Position numbers and translations under genes: made by a program
Notes under the pieces: model-generated
Database searches by the model: none
What the model was told of the DNA's origin: nothing
What the model saw: only the letters and a program-made list of their open reading frames with translations
Assembly (NCBI GenBank): GCA_012514835.1
Contig: JAAYZM010000459.1
Span: forward strand, 1-16,629
Reading direction: 5' to 3'
Length of the DNA stretch: 16,629 nt
DNA from: Actinomycetales bacterium
Lineage (GTDB): Bacteria > Actinomycetota > Actinomycetes > Actinomycetales > Cellulomonadaceae
Shown here: piece by piece, positions 6,419 through 13,406 of the stretch
Numbering within the stretch: the stretch's first letter is position 1
Layout: each line of letters begins with the position of its first letter

Positions 6419-7995
6419 GCGTCCCGGGCGGCGCCGCGCCCGAGGGTGCGGGCGTCGAGCAGGGGCCGACGACGGCGGACGCGGGCGAGCCCGTCGTCGA
6501 GCCGCATCCCCTCGAGTGGCGCCGCGTCCACCCCGTCACGCCCGCGATCCGCTCGTGGAAGATCTTCGTGGGACTCATCGCGGTGGTCTCGTGGCAGTTC
6601 GTGGACAACGTGAGCGACGTCCAGCAGTTCGTCGAGGCGGGCGGGCTGCGCTGGGTGTTCCTCGCGCTCGGCGTCATCATCCTGCTCGCCGCCGCCTACT
6701 CGGCGCTCGCGTGGCGCTTCACGCGCTACGCGGTGGGCGACGAGGCCGTCCACCTCAACACGGGCATCGTGTTCCGCCAGCAGCGTCAGGCGCGCCTCGA
6801 CCGGCTCCAGTCGGTGGACGTGGTGCGTCCCCTCCTCGCGCGCCTCGCGGGGCTCTCGCAGCTCACGCTCGAGGTCGCGGGCGCGATCGACTCGAAGGTC
6901 GAGCTCGCGTTCCTCAAGGACGACGAGGCCATGGCCCTGCGTGCGGAGATCCTCGCGAAGGCGGCGGGCGTGCGGAGCGGGCAGCCGGGGTCCGGGGGCG
7001 CCTCGGGTGACGTGGTCGGGGCGGGTGACGTCCTCGCCGCGGGCGAGGGGGGTCCGACGGCGTCCGCCGGGCCGCTCGTCTCTCAGCACGAGGAAGCGCC
7101 GGAGCGCACCGTCATCGAGGTGCCCGTGCCGCGACTCCTGGGTTCCATCGCGCTGTCCGGGGCCCTCGTGGGCGTCGTCGTCCTCGTCATGGCGGTCGTC
7201 GCGGGGGTTGTCCTCACGCTGACGGGGCAGATGAGCCTCGGGGACGTCGCCGCGGGCAACCTCATCGTCCTCATCCCCGCCGTCCTGGGTGTGGTGAGCG
7301 TCGCGTGGTCGCAGTTCTCCGGCGGCTACGGCTTCCGGGCCGCGATCTCGCCGGACGGGATCCGCCTGACGCGCGGCCTGCTCGAGACGCGCGCCCAGAC
7401 GATCGCGCCGGGGCGTGTCCAGGCGATCCAGCTCACGCAGCCGTTCATGTGGCGCAAGGCCGGGTGGTGGCGCGTGCGCATGAACGTGGCTGGGTACGGG
7501 CCCACCACGGAGGACTCCTCGACCATCCTGCTGCCCGTGGGTGACCTGGAGCAGGCTCTCCTCGCGTGCTGGCTCGTGCTGCCGGACCTCGGCACCGAGG
7601 ACGCGGCGGGCGCGCTCACGGCGGCGATGGAAGGTTCGGGCGAGGACCACGGCTTCACGCTCATCTCGCGGCGCGTGCGCTTCCTGTCCCCCCTCACGTT
7701 CCGGCGCAACGGCTTCCTCGTCACGGAGCGCGCGCTGCTCCTGCGGCACGGCCGGCTGCGCCGCCAGGTGCAGATCGTCCCGCACGAGCGCACGCAGTCG
7801 CTCGGGGTCAGCCAGGGCGCCCTCGCCCGGTCGCTCGGGGTGGCCCACTTCACGGTCCATTCCGTGGCGGGGCCCGTGCGGCCGTACCTCGGCGACCTCG
7901 ACGAGGCCGTCGCGCACCGACTGGTCCAGGAGCAGGCGGCCCGCGCCCGCGAGGCCCGGGCCCTCGACCGTCCTGAGCGGTGGATGGAGCAGTGA
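6415..7995 (+). CDS. Multi-PH-domain membrane protein (YdbT-like)
   Basis: A 526-residue membrane protein with two pairs of transmembrane helices, each followed by bacterial PH-domain sequence. Helices lie at about 47-66 and 80-100, then a first PH repeat (about 101-170: YAVGDEAVHLNTGIVFRQQR, RLDRLQSVDVV). After an acidic/Gly linker come helices at about 240-267 and 277-298, a second PH repeat (about 305-360: ISPDGIRLTRGLLETRAQTI) and a third (about 425-500: FLVTERALLLRHGRLRRQV, ERTQSLGVSQG). This is the YdbT layout. I chose TTG at 6415 because it overlaps the preceding stop (TTGA) and has GGAG at 6405-6408, six bases upstream; no other in-frame start precedes the first helix. The repeated 'QS' motifs after each strand pair are typical of the family. 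Function in the envelope is inferred. Confidence 0.85.
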   Translation: MSVPGGAAPEGAGVEQGPTTADAGEPVVEPHPLEWRRVHPVTPAIRSWKIFVGLIAVVSWQFVDNVSDVQQFVEAGGLRWVFLALGVIILLAAAYSALAWRFTRYAVGDEAVHLNTGIVFRQQRQARLDRLQSVDVVRPLLARLAGLSQLTLEVAGAIDSKVELAFLKDDEAMALRAEILAKAAGVRSGQPGSGGASGDVVGAGDVLAAGEGGPTASAGPLVSQHEEAPERTVIEVPVPRLLGSIALSGALVGVVVLVMAVVAGVVLTLTGQMSLGDVAAGNLIVLIPAVLGVVSVAWSQFSGGYGFRAAISPDGIRLTRGLLETRAQTIAPGRVQAIQLTQPFMWRKAGWWRVRMNVAGYGPTTEDSSTILLPVGDLEQALLACWLVLPDLGTEDAAGALTAAMEGSGEDHGFTLISRRVRFLSPLTFRRNGFLVTERALLLRHGRLRRQVQIVPHERTQSLGVSQGALARSLGVAHFTVHSVAGPVRPYLGDLDEAVAHRLVQEQAARAREARALDRPERWMEQ

Positions 7996-9095
7996 GCGCC
8001 ACCGATCCGGGCCGGCTCGGCATCGGCGTCGTGGGCGCCGGCCGGGTGGGGGCCCCGCTCGCGAGCGCGCTGCGGTCCGCGGGGCACGCCGTCGTCGGCG
8101 CCTCGGGCAGCTCGCCCGCCACGCTCGAGCGCATCGAGTCGCTCCTGCCCGCCGTGCCCGTGCTCGACGTGCCCGAGGTGGTGCGCCGCTCCGAGCTCGT
8201 CCTGCTCACGGTGCCCGACGACGACCTCCCCGGCGTGGTGGGCGGTCTCGCCGCGACGGGGGCGTGGCAGGCCGGGCAGCTCGTGGTCCACACGGCCGGT
8301 CGTTTCGGCTGGCAGGTCCTCGAACCCGCCCGCGCGGCCGGCGCGATCCCCCTCGCGATCCACCCCGCGATGACGTTCACGGGCACGAGCCTCGACATCC
8401 AGCGCCTCGTGGGCGCCGTGTTCGCCGTGACGGCGCCGACACCCGTGCTGCCCATCGGGCAGGCCCTCGTCGTGGAGGTGGGCGGGGAGCCCGTCGTCGT
8501 CGCGGAGGAGTCGCGCGCGCTGTACCACGCGGCCCTCGCCCACGGGGCGAACCACCTCGTGGTGCTCGTCGCCCAGGCCGCCCAGGCGCTCGCGGCCGCC
8601 GGGATCGAACGGCCCGGACGCACGCTCGAGCACCTGCTCGTCGCGGCCCTCGACGGGGCGCTGCGCACCGAACAGCTCGACCCGCCCCGTGACGAGGTCG
8701 AGGGCGGGCCCGGCGCCATCTCTGCTCTCACGGGTCCCGTGGTGCGCGGGGACGTCGGCACGGTGCGCGGGCACCTCGACGTACTCGGTTCGCTCGACGT
8801 CGCGTCCGCCGCAGACATCGCGTCGAGCTACCGCGTGCTCGCCCGGTCCGCCACGTCCCGGGCGCTCGCCGCGGGGCGGATCGGCCCGGACGCGGCCGCG
8901 GCGCTCCTCGACGTGCTGGAGGCACCGAGCGCGCCCGCCGTCGGCCCCGGTCTTGATCGCCCTGGTCTCGCCGGTCTGGACGACGCCGGTCTGGGCCGCA
9001 CCGAACCGGGCGACGCGCGGCCGGGCCGCGCCGAGCCCGGTGACCCGCACCCGGACCGCCCCAGCACCCCGCCCTCCCCGGGAGAACCCGCATGA
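7992..9095 (+). CDS. Rossmann-fold / DUF2520 oxidoreductase-like protein
   Basis: A 367-residue protein with an N-terminal dinucleotide-binding Rossmann fold (IGVVGAGRVG, glycine motif at residues 15-20) and a helical C-terminal domain of the 6-phosphogluconate-dehydrogenase-like DUF2520 type (LAIHPAMTFTG with His124, then YHAALAHGANHLVVLV). It sits directly before panC, as Rv3603c does in M. tuberculosis. Ketopantoate reductase (PanE) has the same two-domain plan, so a role in pantothenate synthesis is attractive but unproven. The GTG at 7992 overlaps the previous stop (GTGA); an in-frame GTG at 7980 is an alternative. Residues from about 320 on form a Gly/Pro/Asp/Arg low-complexity tail that includes two EPGD-type repeats. 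The stop overlaps the panC ATG. Confidence 0.88.
   Translation: MSATDPGRLGIGVVGAGRVGAPLASALRSAGHAVVGASGSSPATLERIESLLPAVPVLDVPEVVRRSELVLLTVPDDDLPGVVGGLAATGAWQAGQLVVHTAGRFGWQVLEPARAAGAIPLAIHPAMTFTGTSLDIQRLVGAVFAVTAPTPVLPIGQALVVEVGGEPVVVAEESRALYHAALAHGANHLVVLVAQAAQALAAAGIERPGRTLEHLLVAALDGALRTEQLDPPRDEVEGGPGAISALTGPVVRGDVGTVRGHLDVLGSLDVASAADIASSYRVLARSATSRALAAGRIGPDAAAALLDVLEAPSAPAVGPGLDRPGLAGLDDAGLGRTEPGDARPGRAEPGDPHPDRPSTPPSPGEPA
8940..9065 (+). repeat. Low-complexity C-terminal tail of the DUF2520 protein
   Basis: The coding sequence degenerates into short imperfect repeats: GLDRPGLAGLDDAGLGR, then GRTEPGDARP and GRAEPGDPHP, built on repeated GGTCT and CCGG-rich DNA words. It is in frame and without stops, so it looks like a disordered tail rather than a frameshift. 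Tails of this kind vary between strains. Confidence 0.5.
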
Positions 9096-9958
9096 GCCAC
9101 GCCCCGCTCCTCGTCACGGACCGGGCGGGCCTCGCCGCCGCGCTCGCCGCCAGGCCCGGTCGCCGCGCCGTCGTCATGACCATGGGCGCCCTCCACGCGG
9201 GTCACCTCGCGCTCGTCGAGCGGGCCCGCAAGGTCGCCGACGTCGTGGTCGTGACGATCTTCGTCAACCCGCTGCAGTTCGGGGCGGGCGAGGATCTCGA
9301 CCGGTACCCGCGCGACCTCGAGGGCGACCTCGAGCGGCTCGCGAGCGTCGGGGCGGACGTCGTGTTCGCCCCCACACCGGACGTGATCTACCCGGACGGC
9401 GACCCGGCCGTGCGCGTGAGCGCGGGCCCCTTCGGTGAGGTCCTCGAGGGCGCGTCCCGGCCCGGTCACCTCGACGGTGTGCTCACCGTGGTGCTCAAGC
9501 TGATGCACCTCACCGCCCCGGACGTCGCCCTGTACGGCCGCAAGGACGCCCAGCAGCTCGCGGCCATCACGCGTATGGTGCGCGACCTCGACGTGCCCGT
9601 GGAGGTGCTCGGCGTCGAGACGGTGCGCGAGCCGGACGGGCTCGCCATGAGCTCGCGCAACGCGTACCTCAGCGCCACCGAGCGCGAGCGGGCGCTCGTC
9701 CTGTCGCAGGCCCTGCGAGCGGGGGCGGGCGCGGCGAGCGGGGGAGCGGACGCCGTGCGGGCCGCCACGCGGGCGGTCCTCGCCGACGCCGAGTCGCGGT
9801 GGGCCGACGTCGTCGTCGACTACGCCGCCCTCGTGGATCCCGCGACCTTCGCCGACGTCCCCGCGGGCTGGCGCGGCGAGGCCGTCCTCGCGCTCGCGGT
9901 TCGCGTGGGCGCCACCCGACTCATCGACAACACGACCATCGAGCTGGAGGCCGAGTGA
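9092..9958 (+). CDS. panC: Pantothenate synthetase (pantoate--beta-alanine ligase)
   Basis: Joins pantoate and beta-alanine with ATP to make pantothenate. The 288-residue product has the nucleotidyltransferase signature HAGH (35-38, in TMGALHAGHLAL), IFVNPLQFG, SRPGHLDGVLTVVLKL, YGRKDAQQL and MSSRNAYLS in the expected order; length is normal. The ATG overlaps the stop of the DUF2520 gene (ATGA) and has GGAG at 9081-9084, seven bases upstream. Its stop overlaps the GTG of panD, whose product supplies its beta-alanine substrate, so enzyme supply is probably balanced by coupling. Confidence 0.97.
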   Translation: MSHAPLLVTDRAGLAAALAARPGRRAVVMTMGALHAGHLALVERARKVADVVVVTIFVNPLQFGAGEDLDRYPRDLEGDLERLASVGADVVFAPTPDVIYPDGDPAVRVSAGPFGEVLEGASRPGHLDGVLTVVLKLMHLTAPDVALYGRKDAQQLAAITRMVRDLDVPVEVLGVETVREPDGLAMSSRNAYLSATERERALVLSQALRAGAGAASGGADAVRAATRAVLADAESRWADVVVDYAALVDPATFADVPAGWRGEAVLALAVRVGATRLIDNTTIELEAE

Positions 9959-10437
9959 GGCTGCGCACCATGATGACCGGCAAGATCCACCGCGCGACCG
10001 TCACGGCCGCGGACCTGCACTACGTGGGTTCCGTAACCGTCGACGCCGCGCTCCTCGAGGCGGCGGACATCCTGCCCGGCGAGCAGGTGGACATCGTGGA
10101 CGTCACCAACGGCGCGCGCCTGACTACGTACACGATCGCGGGTGGGCCGGGGGAGCTGTGCGTCAACGGCGCCGCGGCGCACCTGGTGCACCCCGGGGAC
10201 GTGGTCATCCTCATCGCGTACGGGCAGGTGCCGGACGCCGAGGCGCGGTCGCTCACGCCTCACGTCGTGTTCGTGGACGCCGAGAACCGGATCGTCGAGG
10301 TCTCCCAGGACGCGGGCGGCGTGCCCGAGGGCTTTGGGCTCCTCTCGAGCGGCGTGCGGTCCGACGGCGAGGAGCGGGCCGACGGCGGCACCCGTGCTGA
10401 CCGCGGCCCCGGCGAGCTCGTGGGCGGAGCGCGATGA
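9955..10437 (+). CDS. panD: Aspartate 1-decarboxylase precursor
   Basis: Makes beta-alanine from L-aspartate for pantothenate synthesis. It is a pyruvoyl enzyme made by self-cleavage; the cleavage motif HYVGSVT is present, with the Gly25-Ser26 bond as the expected site, and VNGAAAHLVHPGDVVIL follows. I chose GTG 9955 because it overlaps the panC stop (GTGA), has GGAGG at 9946-9950 and gives the usual N terminus (LRTMMTGKIHRATVT). The 160-residue product is about 20 residues longer than M. tuberculosis PanD, with an acidic, Gly/Arg-rich C-terminal tail that ends at the nadB overlap. The downstream nadB also consumes aspartate. Confidence 0.97.
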   Translation: MRLRTMMTGKIHRATVTAADLHYVGSVTVDAALLEAADILPGEQVDIVDVTNGARLTTYTIAGGPGELCVNGAAAHLVHPGDVVILIAYGQVPDAEARSLTPHVVFVDAENRIVEVSQDAGGVPEGFGLLSSGVRSDGEERADGGTRADRGPGELVGGAR

Positions 10438-12119
10438 CCCGCCTCGCCACCCACCTCGCGGCCCCCGCGCCGGGGTGGGTCGCCGAGGCGGACGTCGTCG
10501 TCGTCGGCTCCGGCGTCGCGGGACTGACCGCCGCGCTCGAGCTGCGCACGCGCGTGCCCAAGGTGCTCCTCGTGACCAAGGGGCCACTCTCCTCGGGCTC
10601 GACGGTGTGGGCGCAGGGCGGCATCGCGGCCGCGCTCGCACCTACGGACTCGCCGGCCGCGCACCTTCAGGACACCCTCGTCGCGGGCGCGGGGCTGTGC
10701 GACCCGCGGGCCGTCGAGGTGCTCGTCACGGAGGGGCCTGAGCGGGTGCGCGAGCTCATGGCGCGCGGTGCCCACTTCGACCTCGCGGCGTCCGGTGACG
10801 TGGCGCTCACGCGCGAGGGTGGGCACCACGCGGACCGGATCGTGCACGCAGGCGGGGACGCGACCGGCGCCGAGGTCTCTCGCGCGCTCGTGGCCCAGAT
10901 CGACGCCGTGCGCGCGGACCCGGGCATCGAGGTGGTCGAGCACGGGCTCGTCCTCGACCTGCTGACGGCCGCGCCCGGGCCGGACGGGCAGCCGGGTCCC
11001 GTGTGCGGCGTGACCCTGCACGTGATCGGGGAGGGCTCGCGCGACGGCGTGGGGGCCGTGCTCGCGCGGTCCGTGGTGCTCGCGACGGGCGGGATCGGGC
11101 AGGTGTTCCGCTCCTCGACCAACCCCGCGCTCGCGACGGGGGACGGGATCGCGGCGGCACTGCGTGTGGGTGCCGCGGTGGGTGACATCGAGTTCGTGCA
11201 GTTCCACCCCACGGTGCTGTGGCTCGGGGAGGGTGTGCGCGGGCAGCTCACGCTCGTGTCGGAGGCCGTGCGCGGCGAGGGGGCCGTGCTGCTCGACACG
11301 GACGGCGTGCGCTTCATGCCGGAGATCCACGAGCTCGCCGAGCTCGCCCCGCGCGACGTCGTGGCCCAGGCCATCGTGGCGCGCGCCCTCGAGACCGAGT
11401 CGGACCACGTGTGGCTCGACGCCCGCCACCTCGGCGCCGACTTCCTGCGCGGGCGCTTCCCCACCATCTACGAGCGGCTGCGCGAGCACGGCATCGACCT
11501 CACCACGGACCTCGTGCCCGTCGCGCCCGCGCAGCACTACCACTCGGGCGGCGTCGTGACCGATCTGGACGGCCGGTCCACCGTCGAGGGGCTCTACGCG
11601 GTGGGCGAGGTCGCGTGCACGGGCGTGCACGGGGCCAACCGGCTCGCGTCCAACTCCCTGCTCGAAGGGCTCGTGTTCGCGCACCGGGCCGCGCACGACA
11701 TCGCTGCTCGCGTGGGTGCTGGGGCGCTCCCGCGACTCTCGCCCGTGGACCGACCCGGGCCGGACGCGCTCGTCGCCGCCGCCGCGCGCTCGCGCATCCA
11801 GCACCTTGCCTCCGCCGGACCGGGTCCCGTGCGTTCCGCCGGCGGTCTGCTCGCCGCGGCCGCCGGGCTCGCCACGGTGCCGACCGACGCCCATGAGCAC
11901 GTCGACATCCAGGCCGCCCCGCAGACCGCCGAGTGGGAGACCACCAACGTGCACCAGGTCGCCACCGTCCTCACCGCCGCCGCACTCGAGCGCGAGGAGA
12001 GCCGCGGGGGCCACCTGCGCACCGACTTCCCGGAGTCCTCTGACGCGTGGCGCGTCCGCCTCGAGGCCACCCTGGCCCCCGACGGCGCGCTCACCCTGAC
12101 CCGCGCCCAGCTCCCGTAG
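10434..12119 (+). CDS. nadB: L-aspartate oxidase
   Basis: FAD enzyme oxidising L-aspartate to iminoaspartate, the first step of de novo NAD synthesis. The 561-residue product has the FAD-binding GSGVAG (25-30), a STVWAQGGIAAA segment, EGGHHADRIVHAGGDATG, VVLATGGIGQVF, QFHPT (256-260, catalytic-region His258), SEAVRGEGAVLL (Arg280), HYHSGGVVTD (His368) and the second FAD signature HGANRLASNSLLEGLVF. Together these separate it from succinate dehydrogenase flavoproteins. The ATG overlaps the panD stop (ATGA), with GGAG at 10426-10429. The usual partner nadA is not adjacent: panD precedes it, and nadC follows only after a 300-base gap. In M. tuberculosis nadABC form one operon elsewhere in the genome. 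Confidence 0.95.
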   Translation: MTRLATHLAAPAPGWVAEADVVVVGSGVAGLTAALELRTRVPKVLLVTKGPLSSGSTVWAQGGIAAALAPTDSPAAHLQDTLVAGAGLCDPRAVEVLVTEGPERVRELMARGAHFDLAASGDVALTREGGHHADRIVHAGGDATGAEVSRALVAQIDAVRADPGIEVVEHGLVLDLLTAAPGPDGQPGPVCGVTLHVIGEGSRDGVGAVLARSVVLATGGIGQVFRSSTNPALATGDGIAAALRVGAAVGDIEFVQFHPTVLWLGEGVRGQLTLVSEAVRGEGAVLLDTDGVRFMPEIHELAELAPRDVVAQAIVARALETESDHVWLDARHLGADFLRGRFPTIYERLREHGIDLTTDLVPVAPAQHYHSGGVVTDLDGRSTVEGLYAVGEVACTGVHGANRLASNSLLEGLVFAHRAAHDIAARVGAGALPRLSPVDRPGPDALVAAAARSRIQHLASAGPGPVRSAGGLLAAAAGLATVPTDAHEHVDIQAAPQTAEWETTNVHQVATVLTAAALEREESRGGHLRTDFPESSDAWRVRLEATLAPDGALTLTRAQLP

Positions 12120-12139
12120 CCCGCGCCCGCCGCCACCCC

Positions 12140-12207
12140 ACTTGCGGTGCGTTGTGCGCGCACAGCGTTCCTTACGGTGCGATGTGCGCGCACAACTCAC
12201 CGCAAGT
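12140..12207. repeat. 68-bp near-perfect palindrome made of repeated units
   Basis: Two 25-base arms, 12140-12164 and 12183-12207, are inverted copies with a single mismatch (C12150 against T12197) around an 18-base centre. Each arm contains the 12-base palindrome TGTGCGCGCACA (12153-12164 and 12183-12194). In addition, 12142-12164 and 12172-12194 are direct repeats (21 of 23 bases identical, period 30). Thus the unit GCGGTG-N-(G)-TTGTGCGCGCACA occurs three times, twice forward and once reversed. It lies between nadB and nadC and has no T-run. It may be a dispersed REP/BIME-type element, a protein-binding site or an RNA hairpin. Confidence 0.8.
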
Positions 12208-12240
12208 CGTCGATGGTCGTTGCTGAGTGCAGCTCCGTGC

Positions 12241-12359
12241 GTCACACCTCGGCACTCGCATCTGGCGCGTCGTCACGGCGGATGTGACTGGTGGGGCAGA
12301 TGGGGCAGATGTGGGGTCACACGAGTCACACTGGCCCCATCTGTCACAGGTTCCGTGAC
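12241..12359. promoter_or_regulatory. Cluster of GTCAC/GTGAC words, candidate operator array
   Basis: GTCAC or its complement GTGAC begins at 12241, 12272, 12284, 12316, 12325, 12343 and 12355; three copies are extended to GTCACAC. Seven copies within about 120 bases is far more than the fraction of a copy expected from base composition. The cluster ends about 60 bases before the nadC start. A DNA-binding regulator is a possible reader, but I cannot name one. Confidence 0.35.
12293..12343 (+). terminator. Tandem GGGGCAGAT repeat and stem-loop, possible nadB terminator
   Basis: GGGGCAGAT occurs twice in tandem (12293-12301, 12302-12310). CAGATGGGGC (12297-12306) pairs perfectly with GCCCCATCTG (12334-12343), a ten-base stem with a 27-base loop. 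There is no T-run after it, so it is a weak terminator candidate; a regulatory structure is equally possible. Confidence 0.35.
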
Positions 12360-12406
12360 GATGCACCGCAGACGAGGCCGCAACTCGGCCAGCAACGTCG
12401 GGACGG

Positions 12407-12412
12407 TAGCGT
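12407..12412 (+). promoter_or_regulatory. Candidate -10 element of a leaderless nadC promoter
   Basis: TAGCGT fits TANNNT and ends seven bases before the GTG at 12420. No Shine-Dalgarno sequence precedes that GTG, so a leaderless transcript starting at or next to the start codon is likely. No clear -35 box is seen. Confidence 0.5.
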
Positions 12413-12419
12413 GGCGCGG

Positions 12420-13370
12420 GTGAGCGAGAACGTGACGGGCGGGTCCGACGGCGGCAAGCGGGTGGCCCCGCACGAGGACGGACCAGGGGAGCTGGACGGC
12501 GGGTGGCTCGAGCGGACCGTGCGGGTCGCGCTCGACGAGGACCTCGGGCCAGTCCCGGGGCGCGACGTCACCACGCAGGCCACCGTGCCCACCTCCTCGC
12601 GCGGCACGGCGCACCTCGCGGCACGCGCGGCGGGTGTGGTGGCCGGCCTCGGCGTGGTCGAGGAGGTCCTCGCCCAGGTCGCGACGCGCCTCGGCCTCGA
12701 GACGCCCAGGGTCGAGCGGAGGGCCGACGACGGCGCCCGCGTGCAGCCCGGCGACGTCGTGGCCGTCCTCGACGGCTCGGTCCAGGTGCTCCTCGTCGCA
12801 GAACGCACGCTGCTCAACCTCGTGTGCCGGGCCTCCGGCGTGGCGACCCACACGCGCCGGTTCGCGGACGTCCTCGAGGGCACGGGCGCGCAGGTGCTCG
12901 ACACCCGCAAGACCACCCCCGGGCTGCGCGAGCTCGAGAAGTTCGCCGTGCGCGCGGGCGGTGGCACGAACAAGCGCATGGGCCTGTACGACGTCGCGAT
13001 GATCAAGGACAACCACGTCGTGGCGACCGGCTCGGTCACGGCCGCGATCGAGGCCGTCCGCACGCGGTTCCCCGACGTCGCGATCCAGGTCGAGGCGGAC
13101 ACGCTCGCCCAGGCCGTCGAGGCCGTCCAGGCCGGTGCCGACTTCTTGCTGCTCGACAACATGGACCCCGACGTCCTGGGTCCCGTGGTGGACGCCGTCC
13201 GCGCCCTCGAGCCCGCCGTCGGGCACGTCGAGCTCGAGGCCACGGGCAACGTGACGCTCGAGCGTGCCCGGGCCCTCGCGGAGACGGGGGTGGACTACCT
13301 GTCCGTGGGCGCGCTGACCCACTCCTCGCCGATCCTCGACCTCGGGCTCGACCTCGTCGCCAGGAGCTGA
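12420..13370 (+). CDS. nadC: Nicotinate-nucleotide pyrophosphorylase (quinolinate phosphoribosyltransferase)
   Basis: Converts quinolinate and PRPP to nicotinate mononucleotide, the step that feeds NAD synthesis after NadB and NadA. The 316-residue product shows LNLVCRASGVATHTRRF, DTRKTTPGLR (161-170), FAVRAGGGTNKRMGLYDVAM, IKDNH, the VEADTL and LLLDNM barrel motifs and ATGNVTLERA, with VDYLSVGALTHS near the end; all key phosphate- and quinolinate-binding residues appear present. I chose GTG 12420 because of the -10 box before it and the normal length; an open frame extends upstream through the repeat-rich intergenic region but lacks coding character. In actinobacteria nadC commonly follows nadB directly; here a 300-base gap intervenes. 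Confidence 0.95.
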   Translation: MSENVTGGSDGGKRVAPHEDGPGELDGGWLERTVRVALDEDLGPVPGRDVTTQATVPTSSRGTAHLAARAAGVVAGLGVVEEVLAQVATRLGLETPRVERRADDGARVQPGDVVAVLDGSVQVLLVAERTLLNLVCRASGVATHTRRFADVLEGTGAQVLDTRKTTPGLRELEKFAVRAGGGTNKRMGLYDVAMIKDNHVVATGSVTAAIEAVRTRFPDVAIQVEADTLAQAVEAVQAGADFLLLDNMDPDVLGPVVDAVRALEPAVGHVELEATGNVTLERARALAETGVDYLSVGALTHSSPILDLGLDLVARS

Positions 13371-13400
13371 GGAGCGGCGGGGCGCCGCGCGGCGGCTCGG

Positions 13401-13406
13401 TACGAT
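13401..13406 (+). promoter_or_regulatory. Candidate -10 element of a leaderless lysS promoter
   Basis: TACGAT fits TANNNT closely and ends six bases before the GTG start of lysS at 13413. There is no Shine-Dalgarno sequence near that GTG. The geometry is identical to that before folP. Confidence 0.5.

Larger units (their letters stand above)
12120..12419 (+). other. 300-base nadB-nadC intergenic region
   Basis: No protein gene is convincing here. It contains, in order, a C-rich stretch (12120-12139), the 68-bp palindrome (12140-12207), a cluster of seven GTCAC/GTGAC pentamers (12241-12359), a tandem repeat with stem-loop (12293-12343) and the nadC promoter (12407-12412). It interrupts an otherwise tightly packed gene run, so it is a likely regulatory or insertion site. 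Confidence 0.6.

Noticed and set aside
12140..12207. Possible CRISPR array
   Set aside because: Only three unit copies, partly inverted, with no regular unique spacers and no cas genes nearby.
10260..12245. A 661-codon minus-strand open frame opposite panD and nadB, with repeated CART-HRK peptides near its start
   Set aside because: The peptide repeat is only the translation of the DNA palindrome at 12140-12207; the rest is shadow of nadB.
13383..13394. Twelve-base palindrome CGCCGCGCGGCG between nadC and lysS
   Set aside because: Pure G/C palindromes of this length are common at this base composition, and it has no supporting context.
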